From the NCBI GenBank assembly GCA_905215815.1, contig CAJMRN010000014.1:1-30489 (forward strand): a DNA stretch of 30,489 nt, in the 5' to 3' direction. This stretch comes from an uncultured bacterium (GTDB lineage: Bacteria > Actinomycetota > Coriobacteriia > Coriobacteriales > Coriobacteriaceae). Position numbers and translations under genes: made by a program. Shown piece after piece: positions 14,362 through 22,601 of the stretch. Every line of letters begins with the position of its first letter. The first letter of the stretch is position 1. The notes under the pieces were generated by a model. It did no database searches, was not told where the DNA came from, and saw nothing but the letters and a program-made list of their open reading frames with translations.

Positions 14362-14389
14362 GTTACGCGGTTTGGTAAAACCGCGTAAC
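14362..14389 (-). repeat. Perfect 12-bp hairpin just after htpG
   Basis: 14362-14373 and 14378-14389 pair perfectly around a 4-nt loop. On the minus strand it begins 7 bases after the htpG stop codon, where a terminator would sit. AGCTCG follows instead of a T-run, so it may protect or process the htpG 3' end or act as a weak terminator. Confidence 0.6.
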
Positions 14390-14396
14390 TACCTAA

Positions 14397-16421
14397 TTAC
14401 ATAAGCTCACAAACAGCCGCCGCGAAGGCTACGGGGTCCTCGGGGAGGATGCCCTCGACCAGCAGGGCCTGGTCATAGAGCAGACCGGAGTACTGCTTGA
14501 TCTTGTCGGCGTCGCCCGCCTTCTGAGCAGCGACGAGCTTGGCAAAGACCGGGTGCTTGGCGTTGAGCTCGAGCACGCGCTGACTCTTGGGCATGCCGTC
14601 GGGCGCGCCCTCGGGACCCTTCTGGAGCACCTTCTCCATCTCGAGCGAAAGCGGGCCCTCGGTGGTGATGCAGGCGGGGGCATCGGTCAGGCGCGCGGAG
14701 ACGGCAACCTTCTCGACCTTGTCGCCGAGCGCCTCCTTCATGGCGTTAAAGAGGCCCTCGTTCTCCTTGGTGGCGTCCTCGGCCTCCTTCTTCTCGTCAT
14801 CGGTCGCCAAGTCAAGATCGCCAGTCGCGACGTTCTTAAGCTCCAGGTGACGATCTTCGACCTCAGGCTCGGCGCCATCGGCAACCGCCTTCTCGGCAGC
14901 CTCGCGAGCAGCGTCATCCTCGTAGACCTTGGGCATATCGGCAGCCACGTACTCACGCATGGCCTGGAAGGTGAACTCATCCACGTCCTGCGTCAGCAGC
15001 AGTACATCGTAGCCGCGGTCGAGCACGCCCTTCACGACGGGCATCTTGGCCAGACGCTCGCGCGAATCGCCGGCGGCATAGTAGATTGCCTTCTGGCCCT
15101 CGGGCATGCCCTTGGCATACTCGGCAAAGGTGATCATCTTCTGCTCCTTGGCAGACCAGAACAGCAGCAGGTCGGCGAGCTCATCGGCCTTCATGCCATA
15201 GCTCGAATAGATGCCATACTTAAGGCCGCGGCCAAAGTTCTCAAAGAACTTCTCATAGGCCTCGCGGTCGTTGTCACGCATATCCTCAAGGTCAGCGGTG
15301 ATCTTCTTCTCGACACGCTTGGCAATGGCCTTGAGCTGACGGTTCTGCTGCAGCGTCTCACGCGAAATATTGAGCGTCACGTCGGCAGAGTCCACGACAC
15401 CGCGCACAAAGTTGTAGTAGTCGGGCAGCAGGTCGTCGCACTTCTCCATAATCAGCACGTTGGAGCTGTAGAGCGCCAGGCCCTTCTCGTAGTCCTTGCT
15501 GTACAGATCGAACGGGGCGCGACCCGGCACAAACAGCAGCGCATCGTACTCAAGCGTACCCTCGGCATGGAAACTGATAGTGCGCGCGGGATCGTCAAAG
15601 TCATGGAACGTGGACTTGTAGAACTCGTTGTAATCCTTCTGCTCAACATCGGAGCTGCGCTTTTTCCAGATCGGCGTCATGGAGTTGATGGTCTCGAGCT
15701 CCTGGTAGTCCTCGTACTCGGGCTTGTAATCGTCGCCGGCGTCCTCGGGCTTGGGTTTCTGGCGGCTCTTGCTCACCATCATCTGAATCGGGTAGCGCAC
15801 ATAGTTGCTGTACTGCTGAATCAGGCTCTTGAGGCCCCACTCGGTCAGGAAGCGATCATAGGTCTCGGCCTCGCCGTCGGCGTCGAGCTTCTCGTTCTCA
15901 CGCAGCGTCAGGATGACATCGGTACCGTGCTCGGCGCGCTCGCCGTCCTCGATGGTGTAGCCCTCAAGACCGTCGGATTCCCACACATGGGCGACGTCCT
16001 CGCCATAAGCGCGGCTCACGACCTTTACATGGCTAGCGACCATAAAGGCCGAGTAGAAGCCCACGCCAAACTGACCGATGATATCGACATCCGAACCCTG
16101 CTGCTCGGCGTTCTCGGTCTTAAACTCCTCGGAGCCGGAATGGGCGATGGTGCCCAGATTGCGCTCGAGCTCCTCGGCGGTCATGCCAATGCCGTTATCC
16201 GAGATAGTAATGGTGCGGGCGTCTTTATCAAAGGAGACGCGAATAGCCAGGTCGCCCTGGTCGAGTTTGACGCTCGGGTCCTGCAGGCTCTTAAAGTTGA
16301 GCTTGTCGACGGCGTCGCTTGCGTTAGAGATAAGCTCGCGCAGGAAGATTTCCTTATTGGTGTAGATGGAGTTGATCATGAGGTCGAGCAGTTTTTTGCT
16401 CTCGGTCTTAAATTGACGCAT
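14397..16421 (-). CDS. htpG: Chaperone HtpG (bacterial Hsp90)
   Basis: This ATP-dependent cytoplasmic chaperone has 674 residues, somewhat longer than Escherichia coli HtpG (624). The N-terminal ATPase domain shows ELISNASDAVDKL, DNGIGMT and the lid GQFGVGFYSAFMVA. Middle and C-terminal dimerisation domains follow. An acidic and Ala-rich segment (about residues 505-570) may account for the extra length. The ATG has AAGGA 8 nt upstream. No CIRCE or HspR-type box is visible upstream. A terminator-like hairpin lies in the leader. Confidence 0.96.
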   Translation of the reverse strand: MRQFKTESKKLLDLMINSIYTNKEIFLRELISNASDAVDKLNFKSLQDPSVKLDQGDLAIRVSFDKDARTITISDNGIGMTAEELERNLGTIAHSGSEEFKTENAEQQGSDVDIIGQFGVGFYSAFMVASHVKVVSRAYGEDVAHVWESDGLEGYTIEDGERAEHGTDVILTLRENEKLDADGEAETYDRFLTEWGLKSLIQQYSNYVRYPIQMMVSKSRQKPKPEDAGDDYKPEYEDYQELETINSMTPIWKKRSSDVEQKDYNEFYKSTFHDFDDPARTISFHAEGTLEYDALLFVPGRAPFDLYSKDYEKGLALYSSNVLIMEKCDDLLPDYYNFVRGVVDSADVTLNISRETLQQNRQLKAIAKRVEKKITADLEDMRDNDREAYEKFFENFGRGLKYGIYSSYGMKADELADLLLFWSAKEQKMITFAEYAKGMPEGQKAIYYAAGDSRERLAKMPVVKGVLDRGYDVLLLTQDVDEFTFQAMREYVAADMPKVYEDDAAREAAEKAVADGAEPEVEDRHLELKNVATGDLDLATDDEKKEAEDATKENEGLFNAMKEALGDKVEKVAVSARLTDAPACITTEGPLSLEMEKVLQKGPEGAPDGMPKSQRVLELNAKHPVFAKLVAAQKAGDADKIKQYSGLLYDQALLVEGILPEDPVAFAAAVCELM

Positions 16422-16450
16422 GTGCAGTCCTTTCGCGCTACCCCCGTCCG

Positions 16451-16477
16451 CAAAAACGGCCCGGTCGCCCGAGCCGT
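16451..16477 (-). terminator. Terminator or attenuator upstream of htpG
   Basis: On the minus strand ACGGCTCGG (16477-16469) pairs with CCGGGCCGT (16464-16456), with one wobble, around a GCGA tetraloop. TTTTTG follows. It lies 30 bases before the htpG ATG. It could end the GNAT/CpsB transcript, but the only -10-like sequence for htpG (TATAAA, 16513-16508) lies upstream of it, so it may be an attenuator in the htpG leader. Confidence 0.65.
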
Positions 16478-16507
16478 ATCGCAGACCTGCTATGTTCAGA
16501 CTTAGAT

Positions 16508-16513
16508 TTTATA
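16508..16513 (-). promoter_or_regulatory. Candidate -10 element of htpG
   Basis: The minus strand reads TATAAA within TTATAAAATC in an AT-rich patch. No good -35 is seen. The resulting leader of about 80 nt would contain the GCGA hairpin. Confidence 0.3.
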
Positions 16514-16584
16514 ACCCATTAGCGCGCATATATACATACGGAATCGAAAAACTGTATGCCGTGCGCTCCGATGCGCCAATTGCC

Positions 16585-16631
16585 AAGGAGTGTCCCCGAC
16601 TGCCGACAGAAAAGGAACGTCCCTATCTGCC
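16585..16631. repeat. Two imperfect 20-nt tandem repeats
   Basis: 16585-16604 and 16612-16631 share 15 of 20 positions (consensus AAGGARYGTCCCYRWCTGCC) with a 27-nt period. The second copy covers the stop codon and last codons of the acetyltransferase gene. The GTCCC core recalls the palindromes elsewhere in the window. Confidence 0.5.
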
Positions 16632-17123
16632 ATCTACGCGCTTGGCCATCCAGGCATGGGGCTGGCCCTCGTCTTCGTAGTCTACCGGGGCAATTTGCGT
16701 GTAGCCTGCCTTTACATAGAACGGCAGCACGTATTCCTGCGCATGCAACTTAATAAGTTTAGCGCCGGCATCTCGTGCACACGCTTCGCTGGCCTCGACG
16801 ATCGCACTCGCCAGTCCGCGACGACGCATAGACGGCAGCACGGCGACGCGCCCCATAATATAGGTCTCCCCCGCCGTAACGCCTTCGTCCATGTCGCATG
16901 CCGGCGGCACTGGGGCTTCCGTATCTGCCGTGCGCTCCAACTCCTCGGGAAACACGCGCGAGCAGCCTGCGAGTTGACCCTCAACATACAGCGTCACATG
17001 AATGCAGCTCGAGACCTCATCGATCTGGTCGAACTCGATTTCGTAGCCCTGTTCGTCCATAAAGACGGCGCGGCGCACCAGCGCCGCATCCTCAAAGCAT
17101 CCCGTCTTAATTTGAATATCCAT
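16623..17123 (-). CDS. GNAT family N-acetyltransferase
   Basis: The 166-residue protein has the GNAT acetyl-CoA-binding signature in GRVAVLPSMRRRGLASAIV, followed by the KLHAQEYVLPFYVKAGY segment typical of ElaA/YjcF-like members. The acceptor substrate is unknown. The ATG at 17121-17123 is preceded by GGAGG. A TTG 18 bases upstream overlaps that site and is less likely. It begins 39 bases after the cpsB stop and is probably co-transcribed with the cps genes. Its end lies inside a tandem repeat. Confidence 0.88.
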   Translation of the reverse strand: MDIQIKTGCFEDAALVRRAVFMDEQGYEIEFDQIDEVSSCIHVTLYVEGQLAGCSRVFPEELERTADTEAPVPPACDMDEGVTAGETYIMGRVAVLPSMRRRGLASAIVEASEACARDAGAKLIKLHAQEYVLPFYVKAGYTQIAPVDYEDEGQPHAWMAKRVDGR

Positions 17124-17162
17124 GGTCGCCCCTCCGTTCAAGACAAACGTTAGGGACAGATT

Positions 17163-17813
17163 TTAGCGAAAATGAGCGCCTCGCACGCTAAACTTGGCCC
17201 GCGCCTTTGCTAGGCAATCGTAGTGGCGAACATTGTGGGCGTCACTTGCGATAAAGCTGTACAAGCCCTCGTCAAACAGGCGCTGCGCCGGCTTTTTCTC
17301 GCGACCAAAGCGCCCGCCGGCAATAAAATCAGCCGAAGCCTGCAGCTTGCAGCCCATATCGACCAGACGCTCGGCAATGCCCACGTCCTTTTGAATAGCG
17401 CGATAACGCTCGGGATGGGCAATAATCACCTGGTAACCACAACACTGCAAGTCGTAGATCGTGTTCTCGTATTCCTCAAAGTCATACGAATCAGCACGCG
17501 TCGAGAGCTCAAGCAAAAACTCGTTTGAGCCATCAAAATGCAGGCGATCGGCCCATTCGATGCCCAAATCCATGAGCTTGGCATGATTGACCTCAAAGCC
17601 CATCTGCAAATGCATATCGCCCGCATGCGCGCAAAGCAGTCGATAGGCCTCCCACATTTTTTCGAAGTCAAAATACGGGTCCCGGCAGTGTGGCGTACAC
17701 ACCATGTGCGTAACGCCGACGGCGCGGGCCGCCTCGAGCATCGCCAAGCTTTGCTCGAGGTTCGCCGCGCCGTCGTCAACACCGGGCAGGATATGGCAGT
17801 GGATGTCTCTCAT
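17163..17813 (-). CDS. cpsB: CpsB/YwqE-type tyrosine-protein phosphatase
   Basis: This manganese-dependent PHP-fold phosphatase removes phosphate from the CpsD-type tyrosine kinase and so sets capsule or exopolysaccharide chain length. The 216-residue product opens with DIHCHILPGVDDGA, the first metal-binding motif, and has further metal ligands in CTPHCRDPYF, FEVNHAKL, IAHPERY and SDAHNVRHYD. The ATG at 17811-17813 has AGAGGG upstream. It follows cpsD by 24 bases in the same direction. Confidence 0.92.
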   Translation of the reverse strand: MRDIHCHILPGVDDGAANLEQSLAMLEAARAVGVTHMVCTPHCRDPYFDFEKMWEAYRLLCAHAGDMHLQMGFEVNHAKLMDLGIEWADRLHFDGSNEFLLELSTRADSYDFEEYENTIYDLQCCGYQVIIAHPERYRAIQKDVGIAERLVDMGCKLQASADFIAGGRFGREKKPAQRLFDEGLYSFIASDAHNVRHYDCLAKARAKFSVRGAHFR

Positions 17814-17837
17814 ATCGCCCTCTTATCTGCGTCGTTG

Positions 17838-18593
17838 CTATTTCTTAAAACGCTTCGCCTTCGCAGGGGTCCCCGTTGCGGCGGCACCGCCAACAGCAGG
17901 GTTAACTCCGGCAACAGCGTTGTCCTGGCCCTTGTCCTCGCCATAGTAAGAGTAATAGTAGTCATGACTCGAGGTCTCACAGCAGTTCATGACCGTGCCA
18001 ATTACGTTAACCTCGGCCTTGTTGAGCTGGTCGAAGGCGGCAAGGATCTCGTTGCGCTTGGCGAAGTCCTCACGGACAACGTAGATGGTGCCGTCGGTAA
18101 TCGCGGCCACCTCGGCGGCATCGACAAAGGTGCCCACGGGCGGCGTATCGAAAATGACGTACTGGTACTTCTCCTCCAGCGTGGCAACCAGCTTGGCAAA
18201 GCGGCGCGAGGCGATAATGTCAGCCGGGTTGGGAATGCGCGGCTCGGCATCGAGGAAGAAGAAGTTGGGCTGACCGGTTTCGACGACAGCCTCGTCAATC
18301 GACATCTGGTCGGAAAGGACAGCGTACAGGCCACCGGAATGACGGAGGCCCAGCAGGTTGGCAAGCGTACGGTGACGCATGTCGCACTCGACGAGAAGGA
18401 CGCTCTTGCCGCTGGTCGCAATGGCCTGAGCCAGGTTGACCGCAATGGTGGACTTGCCCTCGTTAGGGATGGAGGACGTCACGGTAATGGACTTAATCGG
18501 CGTATCGACACTCGCAAAGCGAATGTTTGCCAGCAGCGTCTTGGCTGCGTTGCTAAAGGCGAGAGTATCGCTGGTTTTCTTTTTACGGGCCAT
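17838..18593 (-). CDS. cpsD: CpsD-type BY-kinase (tyrosine autokinase)
   Basis: This 251-residue cytoplasmic BY-kinase works with the membrane adaptor encoded just upstream. The Walker A motif is SSIPNEGKST (40-49), Walker A' is LLVECDMR (66-73) and Walker B is YVIFDTPP (145-152). A C-terminal Tyr cluster (Tyr212, 213, 214, 216, 217) is the autophosphorylation site expected for CpsD/Wze. A short Ala/Gly-rich and Lys-rich tail follows the cluster. Its ATG is three bases after the stop of the adaptor gene, so the two are coupled. Confidence 0.93.
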   Translation of the reverse strand: MARKKKTSDTLAFSNAAKTLLANIRFASVDTPIKSITVTSSIPNEGKSTIAVNLAQAIATSGKSVLLVECDMRHRTLANLLGLRHSGGLYAVLSDQMSIDEAVVETGQPNFFFLDAEPRIPNPADIIASRRFAKLVATLEEKYQYVIFDTPPVGTFVDAAEVAAITDGTIYVVREDFAKRNEILAAFDQLNKAEVNVIGTVMNCCETSSHDYYYSYYGEDKGQDNAVAGVNPAVGGAAATGTPAKAKRFKK

Positions 18594-18596
18594 GAA

Positions 18597-19253
18597 TTAC
18601 TTACCGCCCTTCACAACGGGGAAACGACCGATAACGGGCACACCGAGCAGCTCGACGGCATCGTCAACGGAGCGGACGCGGGTATTGAGCATGTCGAGCA
18701 GCACGACAATTGCAACGGCGACGAACAGGCCGGCCAGAGCGGCGACCGCAATGTATAGCTTGCGGTTGGGGCCGCTGGGCTGGGTGGGAACCTTTGCCTT
18801 GTCGATCACGTTGACGGCCTGGGCGGCGTCAACGTCCTGGGCCACGGTAGACACCGAGTTGGCAATGGCGTTAGCGACAGCAGCGGCACCGTCGGGGCTG
18901 TCGCCGGTCACGGACAGCGAAATGACACGAGTCGTAGTCTCGCTCGTAACACTCACCTTGTAATCATCCAAGTTGGAAAGACCCAGCTCCTTGGCGGCAC
19001 CGCTCTTGACACTGTCGCTATCAAGTAGCGTGGCGATGTCGTTGGAAAGCATCTGACTCGCCGACAGGTCGTTGTAGTAGCTCGTCTGGCTACCATCGGT
19101 CTTGGCGAGAATGTACATGCTCGTCGTGGCGGTGTAGGTGTTGTCCATCATAGCGAAGGAGACGACGCCCATGGCGATCGCGCAGACCACCGGAAGGGCA
19201 ATGACCAGCTTGAGGTGCTTTTTAAGCAGCTGGAACAGTTCAAGAAGGGTCAT
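18597..19253 (-). CDS. cpsC: Wzz/CpsC-type polysaccharide chain-length adaptor
   Basis: The 218-residue inner-membrane protein has one helix near residues 14-36 and a second near 166-188, separated by an extracytoplasmic domain. A Pro-rich KVPTQPSGPN precedes the second helix, as in Wzz proteins. The short cytoplasmic tail (...VPVIGRFPVVKGGK) would contact and activate the CpsD kinase. Together with CpsD and CpsB it forms the full phospho-regulatory unit for surface polysaccharide. No glycosyltransferases are in the window, so they must be elsewhere. Confidence 0.9.
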   Translation of the reverse strand: MTLLELFQLLKKHLKLVIALPVVCAIAMGVVSFAMMDNTYTATTSMYILAKTDGSQTSYYNDLSASQMLSNDIATLLDSDSVKSGAAKELGLSNLDDYKVSVTSETTTRVISLSVTGDSPDGAAAVANAIANSVSTVAQDVDAAQAVNVIDKAKVPTQPSGPNRKLYIAVAALAGLFVAVAIVVLLDMLNTRVRSVDDAVELLGVPVIGRFPVVKGGK

Positions 19254-19378
19254 GCAGTTTGCCTTTCATTTCCCTAGTTCGTATCGACAAAACTGCTCGT
19301 ATGATATCGCATCTTTTTGCCATGTCCGAACTCTATACATAAGATACAGCGCTTACACCATTGTTGCGCAACATTAAC

Positions 19379-19403
19379 GCCGCACCGGCAGCACCGATGC
19401 GGC
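19379..19403 (-). terminator. Hairpin after the PhoR-like gene, weak terminator
   Basis: On the minus strand GCCGCATCGG and CCGGTGCGGC form a 10-bp stem with one wobble and a 5-nt loop, 26 bases after the kinase gene ends. Only GTTAATGTT follows, so the T-run is poor. Confidence 0.45.
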
Positions 19404-19429
19404 GTGAAATTCACATGTTTGCAGTACCG

Positions 19430-20854
19430 CTACACGAACTGCTCGTCCTGTTGCACGGGAAACGTCACCGTGATGGTGGTCCCCACCCCCAACTCGCTCG
19501 ACAGATCGAGCGAGGCGTGATGATACAGGGCAGCATGCTTGACGATGGCCAGGCCCAGACCCGTTCCACCGCGCGCTTTAGAACGGCTCTTGTCAACGCG
19601 ATAGAAACGCTCGAATACCTTACCCTGCTCCTCGGGCGCAATGCCAATACCCGTATCGGCAACCGACAGATACGGGTGCCCGTCGTCGTTGGTTCCGCAC
19701 CGCAACGTCACCGTACCGCCGGGCCGGTTGTAGCGAATGGCGTTGCTCGCCAGGTTATAGATGAGCTCATCGATCAGGCGCGATACGCCTTCGACGACCA
19801 CAGGCTTGGTCTCATGGCCTATCGCCACATTTGCCTGACGAGCGACCTGCTCAAGACGCTGCTCGACCGCGTAGATAGCACGCGAAAGCTCAATGGGCTC
19901 CGTGGAGCCAATAGGCACCGCCTCGCCATCGCTCGCACGCTCCGCCTCATCCAAGTTGGAAAGCGTGAGGATATCGTTGACGAGCGCTGCCAGGCGGCCC
20001 GCCTCGCGGTAGATGCGGCCGCCAAAGTTGCGCAGGTCATCCTCGCCCTCAACCATGCCGTTTGCAATAAGCTCGGCATAGCCCGAAATCGCGGTAAGCG
20101 GGGTCTTGAGCTCATGAGTGATATTGGCCGTGAACTCGCGACGCATGCGGTCGTTATCGGCCAGCACCGCCATCTGGCGTTTAAGCTCCTTGCGCTGCGA
20201 CTCAATGCGCTCGAGCATGGGAACCATCTCGGTGTAGGCATGTTCATAGCTACGGCGCGGGTGGTCCAAATCGACCTCCTGCAGCGGCGCAATGATGGCA
20301 CGGGATTCGCGGCGCGCAAGGAAAAACGAAAGTACCGCGCCCGCCGCCGCGATAAGCAGCATCGGCGCCACTAGCGAGAGCAAAATCGCCGCGACGCCAG
20401 GCTGGGCCTGTGCCAAACGAACAACCTGACCGTTATCAAGGGCGACGGCGCGATATAGCATAATCTCGTCGAGCGTGGTGCTCGAGCGCTCCGCGGAGCC
20501 CGAACCGCTCTCAAGGGCCTCAATGACCTCGGGGCGATCGCCATGGTTGGGCAATGTGGAAGGAGACGCCTCGTTGTCGTAGGCGACCGATCCGTCCCCG
20601 TTGATCAGCGTGATACGAAGGTCCTCGCGATCGAGGCTTCGCAAGAATGCGATGGGTTCCTTCTGCTCGTTTAAGGCGGCGGCAATAAGCTCGGTTTCTT
20701 GCGAAAGGTTGGCACTCGTGGCATCTGCCAAGGTGTTTTGCACAAAGAACGCGCCCAGCACCGTAAACGCCAAAATGACGGACATAGCGCAGACAAATAT
20801 CGTCGCAAACACGCGATGCGAGAGCGTGTGTTTTCCCTGAGGGGCAAAGACCAC
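19430..20854 (-). CDS. phoR: PhoR-like sensor histidine kinase
   Basis: The 474-residue membrane kinase has a helix at about 16-38, an extracytoplasmic region to about 153, a second helix to about 180, then a HisKA domain with the phosphoacceptor His247 in NITHELKTPLT. The ATPase domain follows, with N (ELIYNLASNAIRY), G1 (DTGIGI) and GGTGLGLAIVK boxes. It starts with GTG (20852-20854) three bases after the regulator's stop, with GGAGGAG as ribosome-binding site. Its position after pstB and a PhoB/PhoP-like regulator supports a phosphate-sensing role. The symbol is by context. Confidence 0.85.
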   Translation of the reverse strand: MVFAPQGKHTLSHRVFATIFVCAMSVILAFTVLGAFFVQNTLADATSANLSQETELIAAALNEQKEPIAFLRSLDREDLRITLINGDGSVAYDNEASPSTLPNHGDRPEVIEALESGSGSAERSSTTLDEIMLYRAVALDNGQVVRLAQAQPGVAAILLSLVAPMLLIAAAGAVLSFFLARRESRAIIAPLQEVDLDHPRRSYEHAYTEMVPMLERIESQRKELKRQMAVLADNDRMRREFTANITHELKTPLTAISGYAELIANGMVEGEDDLRNFGGRIYREAGRLAALVNDILTLSNLDEAERASDGEAVPIGSTEPIELSRAIYAVEQRLEQVARQANVAIGHETKPVVVEGVSRLIDELIYNLASNAIRYNRPGGTVTLRCGTNDDGHPYLSVADTGIGIAPEEQGKVFERFYRVDKSRSKARGGTGLGLAIVKHAALYHHASLDLSSELGVGTTITVTFPVQQDEQFV

Positions 20855-20857
20855 GGA

Positions 20858-21586
20858 TTACTCCTCCGTTGCGGCGTCCGCAATGCCGGCATCTTCGACA
20901 TCGCCACCGGCGGAAGGCTCGGCCAGGCGATAGCCCACGCCGCGCACCGTCTCGATAGCGCCGGCACGCTCGCCGAGCTTTTGGCGAAGCGTCTGCACGT
21001 GCACGTCAACGGTGCGCGAACCGCCGTCGAAGTCCCAGCCCCACACGCTCTGCAGCAGCGACTCGCGGGTAAAGACCACGCCGGGCTTGCGCATAAGATA
21101 TTCGAGCAAATCAAACTCGCGCAAGGTGAGTTTGAGTGGCTCGCCGGCAACGGTCACCTCGCGATGGCTGGGTGAAAGCACGATATCGCCCACGCTGAGC
21201 ACATCGCTCGCCTGCTTGACCATACCGCCGCGGCGCAGCAGCGCACGGCAACGGCTGGCAAGCTCCATGAGCGAAAACGGCTTGGTCAGATAGTCGTCGG
21301 CACCGCCATCGAGCGCCATCACCTTATCGAGCTCGGTATCCTTGGCAGTGAGCATCATGATGGGCACCGTCGCCGTCAGGCGGTCAGCGCGCAGGCGACG
21401 CATAATTGCCAAACCGTCGGTATCGGGCAGCATAATGTCGAGCAGGACGGCATCGGGTACCCGTCGCGCCACGGCAGCCTTAAACTCTCCATCGCACGAA
21501 AAGCCCTCGGCCTCGATTCCCTGCTTGCGCAGCGCATAGACCGTCAAATCCCTGATGTTGTCATCGTCCTCGACGTAATAGATCAT
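20858..21586 (-). CDS. phoP: PhoB/PhoP-like response regulator
   Basis: The 242-residue OmpR-family regulator has an N-terminal receiver domain (phosphoacceptor Asp50 in LLDIMLPDTDG, Lys near MTKPF-type motif YLTKPFSLMEL) and a C-terminal winged helix ending in VRGVGYRLAEP. The ATG at 21584-21586 has AAGGGG 6 nt upstream. It is coupled to the kinase gene that follows. Phosphate control is inferred from pstB just upstream. Other OmpR-type inputs remain possible. Confidence 0.88.
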   Translation of the reverse strand: MIYYVEDDDNIRDLTVYALRKQGIEAEGFSCDGEFKAAVARRVPDAVLLDIMLPDTDGLAIMRRLRADRLTATVPIMMLTAKDTELDKVMALDGGADDYLTKPFSLMELASRCRALLRRGGMVKQASDVLSVGDIVLSPSHREVTVAGEPLKLTLREFDLLEYLMRKPGVVFTRESLLQSVWGWDFDGGSRTVDVHVQTLRQKLGERAGAIETVRGVGYRLAEPSAGGDVEDAGIADAATEE

Positions 21587-21650
21587 GTTGAACCCCTTTG
21601 CGGCCGGCATGACCGCATCTTAACCCTAAAGGTACCTTTACCAGATGGTA

Positions 21651-22526
21651 TCAGCCAAAACGTCCCGTCAAATAATCCGCCGTGCGCGGATCGGTGGGAT
21701 TTTTGAAGAGCTGAGCGGTGGGCGCGTGCTCCACCAACTCGCCCAGCAAGAAAAACGCGACCGAGTCGGAGATGCGCGCCGCCTGCTGCATATTGTGCGT
21801 AACGACCACGAGCGTGCAGGTCTCTTTGAGCTCGCAGGCCAGCTGCTCAACCACCATCGTCGACACGGGATCGAGAGCGCTCGTGGGCTCGTCCATCAGC
21901 AGAATATCGGGTTGCACGGCAAGCGCGCGGGCGATGCACAGACGCTGCTGCTGCCCGCCCGAAAGGCCAAGCCCCGATTCCTTGAGCTTGTCCTTGACCT
22001 CATCCCATAGCGCAGCGCGACGAAGAGAGTCCTCGACCAGCTCATCCAGCACGGCGCGGTCGCGCACGCCCATGCCGCGCAGGCCATACGCGACGTTGTC
22101 GTAGATGCTCATGGGAAACGGGTTAGGGCGCTGGAACACCATGCCCACGCGCTGGCGCAGACGGCAGATGTCGTAGTCGCCCAGGATATCCTGGCCGTCG
22201 AGCGCGATCTTGCCCTCGATACGACAGTCCTTGATGCCGTCGTTCATGCGGTTAAAGCAACGCAGCAGCGTTGACTTGCCGCAGCCCGAAGGACCGATAA
22301 ACGAGGTAATCTGCTTGTCGCAAATCTTGATGGACACGTCCTTGAGCGCGTGGTGGTCGCCATAGAACAGGTCGAGGCCCTCGACGTCGATGCGCGTCGG
22401 CGAGGCGGCAAGATCCTGCGCCGTGGGACGAGTCGCGTCCCCGACTTCGCGCTCGTGCGCAGCCTCGGCTTGCGCCTCCATTAGCTCCTCGAGCTCCGTG
22501 GGCTCCACAGCCGCAGCAGCCGTCAT
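21651..22526 (-). CDS. pstB: Phosphate ABC transporter ATP-binding protein PstB
   Basis: This is the ATPase of the high-affinity phosphate importer. The 291-residue product has Walker A GPSGCGKST (78-86), the LSGGQQQR signature (188-195) and Walker B ILLMDEPTSALD (208-219), with FQRPNPFPMSIYDNVAYG typical of PstB. About 40 residues of acidic, Ala-rich sequence precede the ATPase core, longer than usual. The ATG at 22524-22526 has GGAGGTG upstream. No pstS, pstC, pstA or phoU lies next to it, which is unusual. Confidence 0.94.
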   Translation of the reverse strand: MTAAAAVEPTELEELMEAQAEAAHEREVGDATRPTAQDLAASPTRIDVEGLDLFYGDHHALKDVSIKICDKQITSFIGPSGCGKSTLLRCFNRMNDGIKDCRIEGKIALDGQDILGDYDICRLRQRVGMVFQRPNPFPMSIYDNVAYGLRGMGVRDRAVLDELVEDSLRRAALWDEVKDKLKESGLGLSGGQQQRLCIARALAVQPDILLMDEPTSALDPVSTMVVEQLACELKETCTLVVVTHNMQQAARISDSVAFFLLGELVEHAPTAQLFKNPTDPRTADYLTGRFG

Positions 22527-22601
22527 ACCGCACACCTCCACATCGATATCAATTCAGCAGTATCGATAGTAGAAATCGTGACTCATACGCACGTGAGCGC
22601 A

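Larger units (their letters stand above)
14031..14396. other. Gene-free stretch packed with inverted repeats
   Basis: No coding frame is credible between cutC and htpG. The interval holds four palindromes, at 14089-14153, 14204-14303, 14318-14341 and 14362-14389. Together they cover more than half of it. None is followed by a T-run, so they are not ordinary terminators. Confidence 0.7.

Noticed and set aside
14031..14396. CRISPR array
   Set aside because: The palindromes in this interval differ from one another and are not regularly spaced direct repeats. No cas gene is in the window.
14553..16505. 650-codon plus-strand open frame opposite htpG
   Set aside because: It mirrors the htpG reading frame codon phase and encodes low-complexity Leu/Val/Gly-rich sequence. 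It is a shadow of htpG.
16422..16622. CIRCE or HspR-type heat-shock operator for htpG
   Set aside because: No TTAGCACTC-N9-GAGTGCTAA or CTTGAGT-N7-ACTCAAG arrangement is present in the upstream region.
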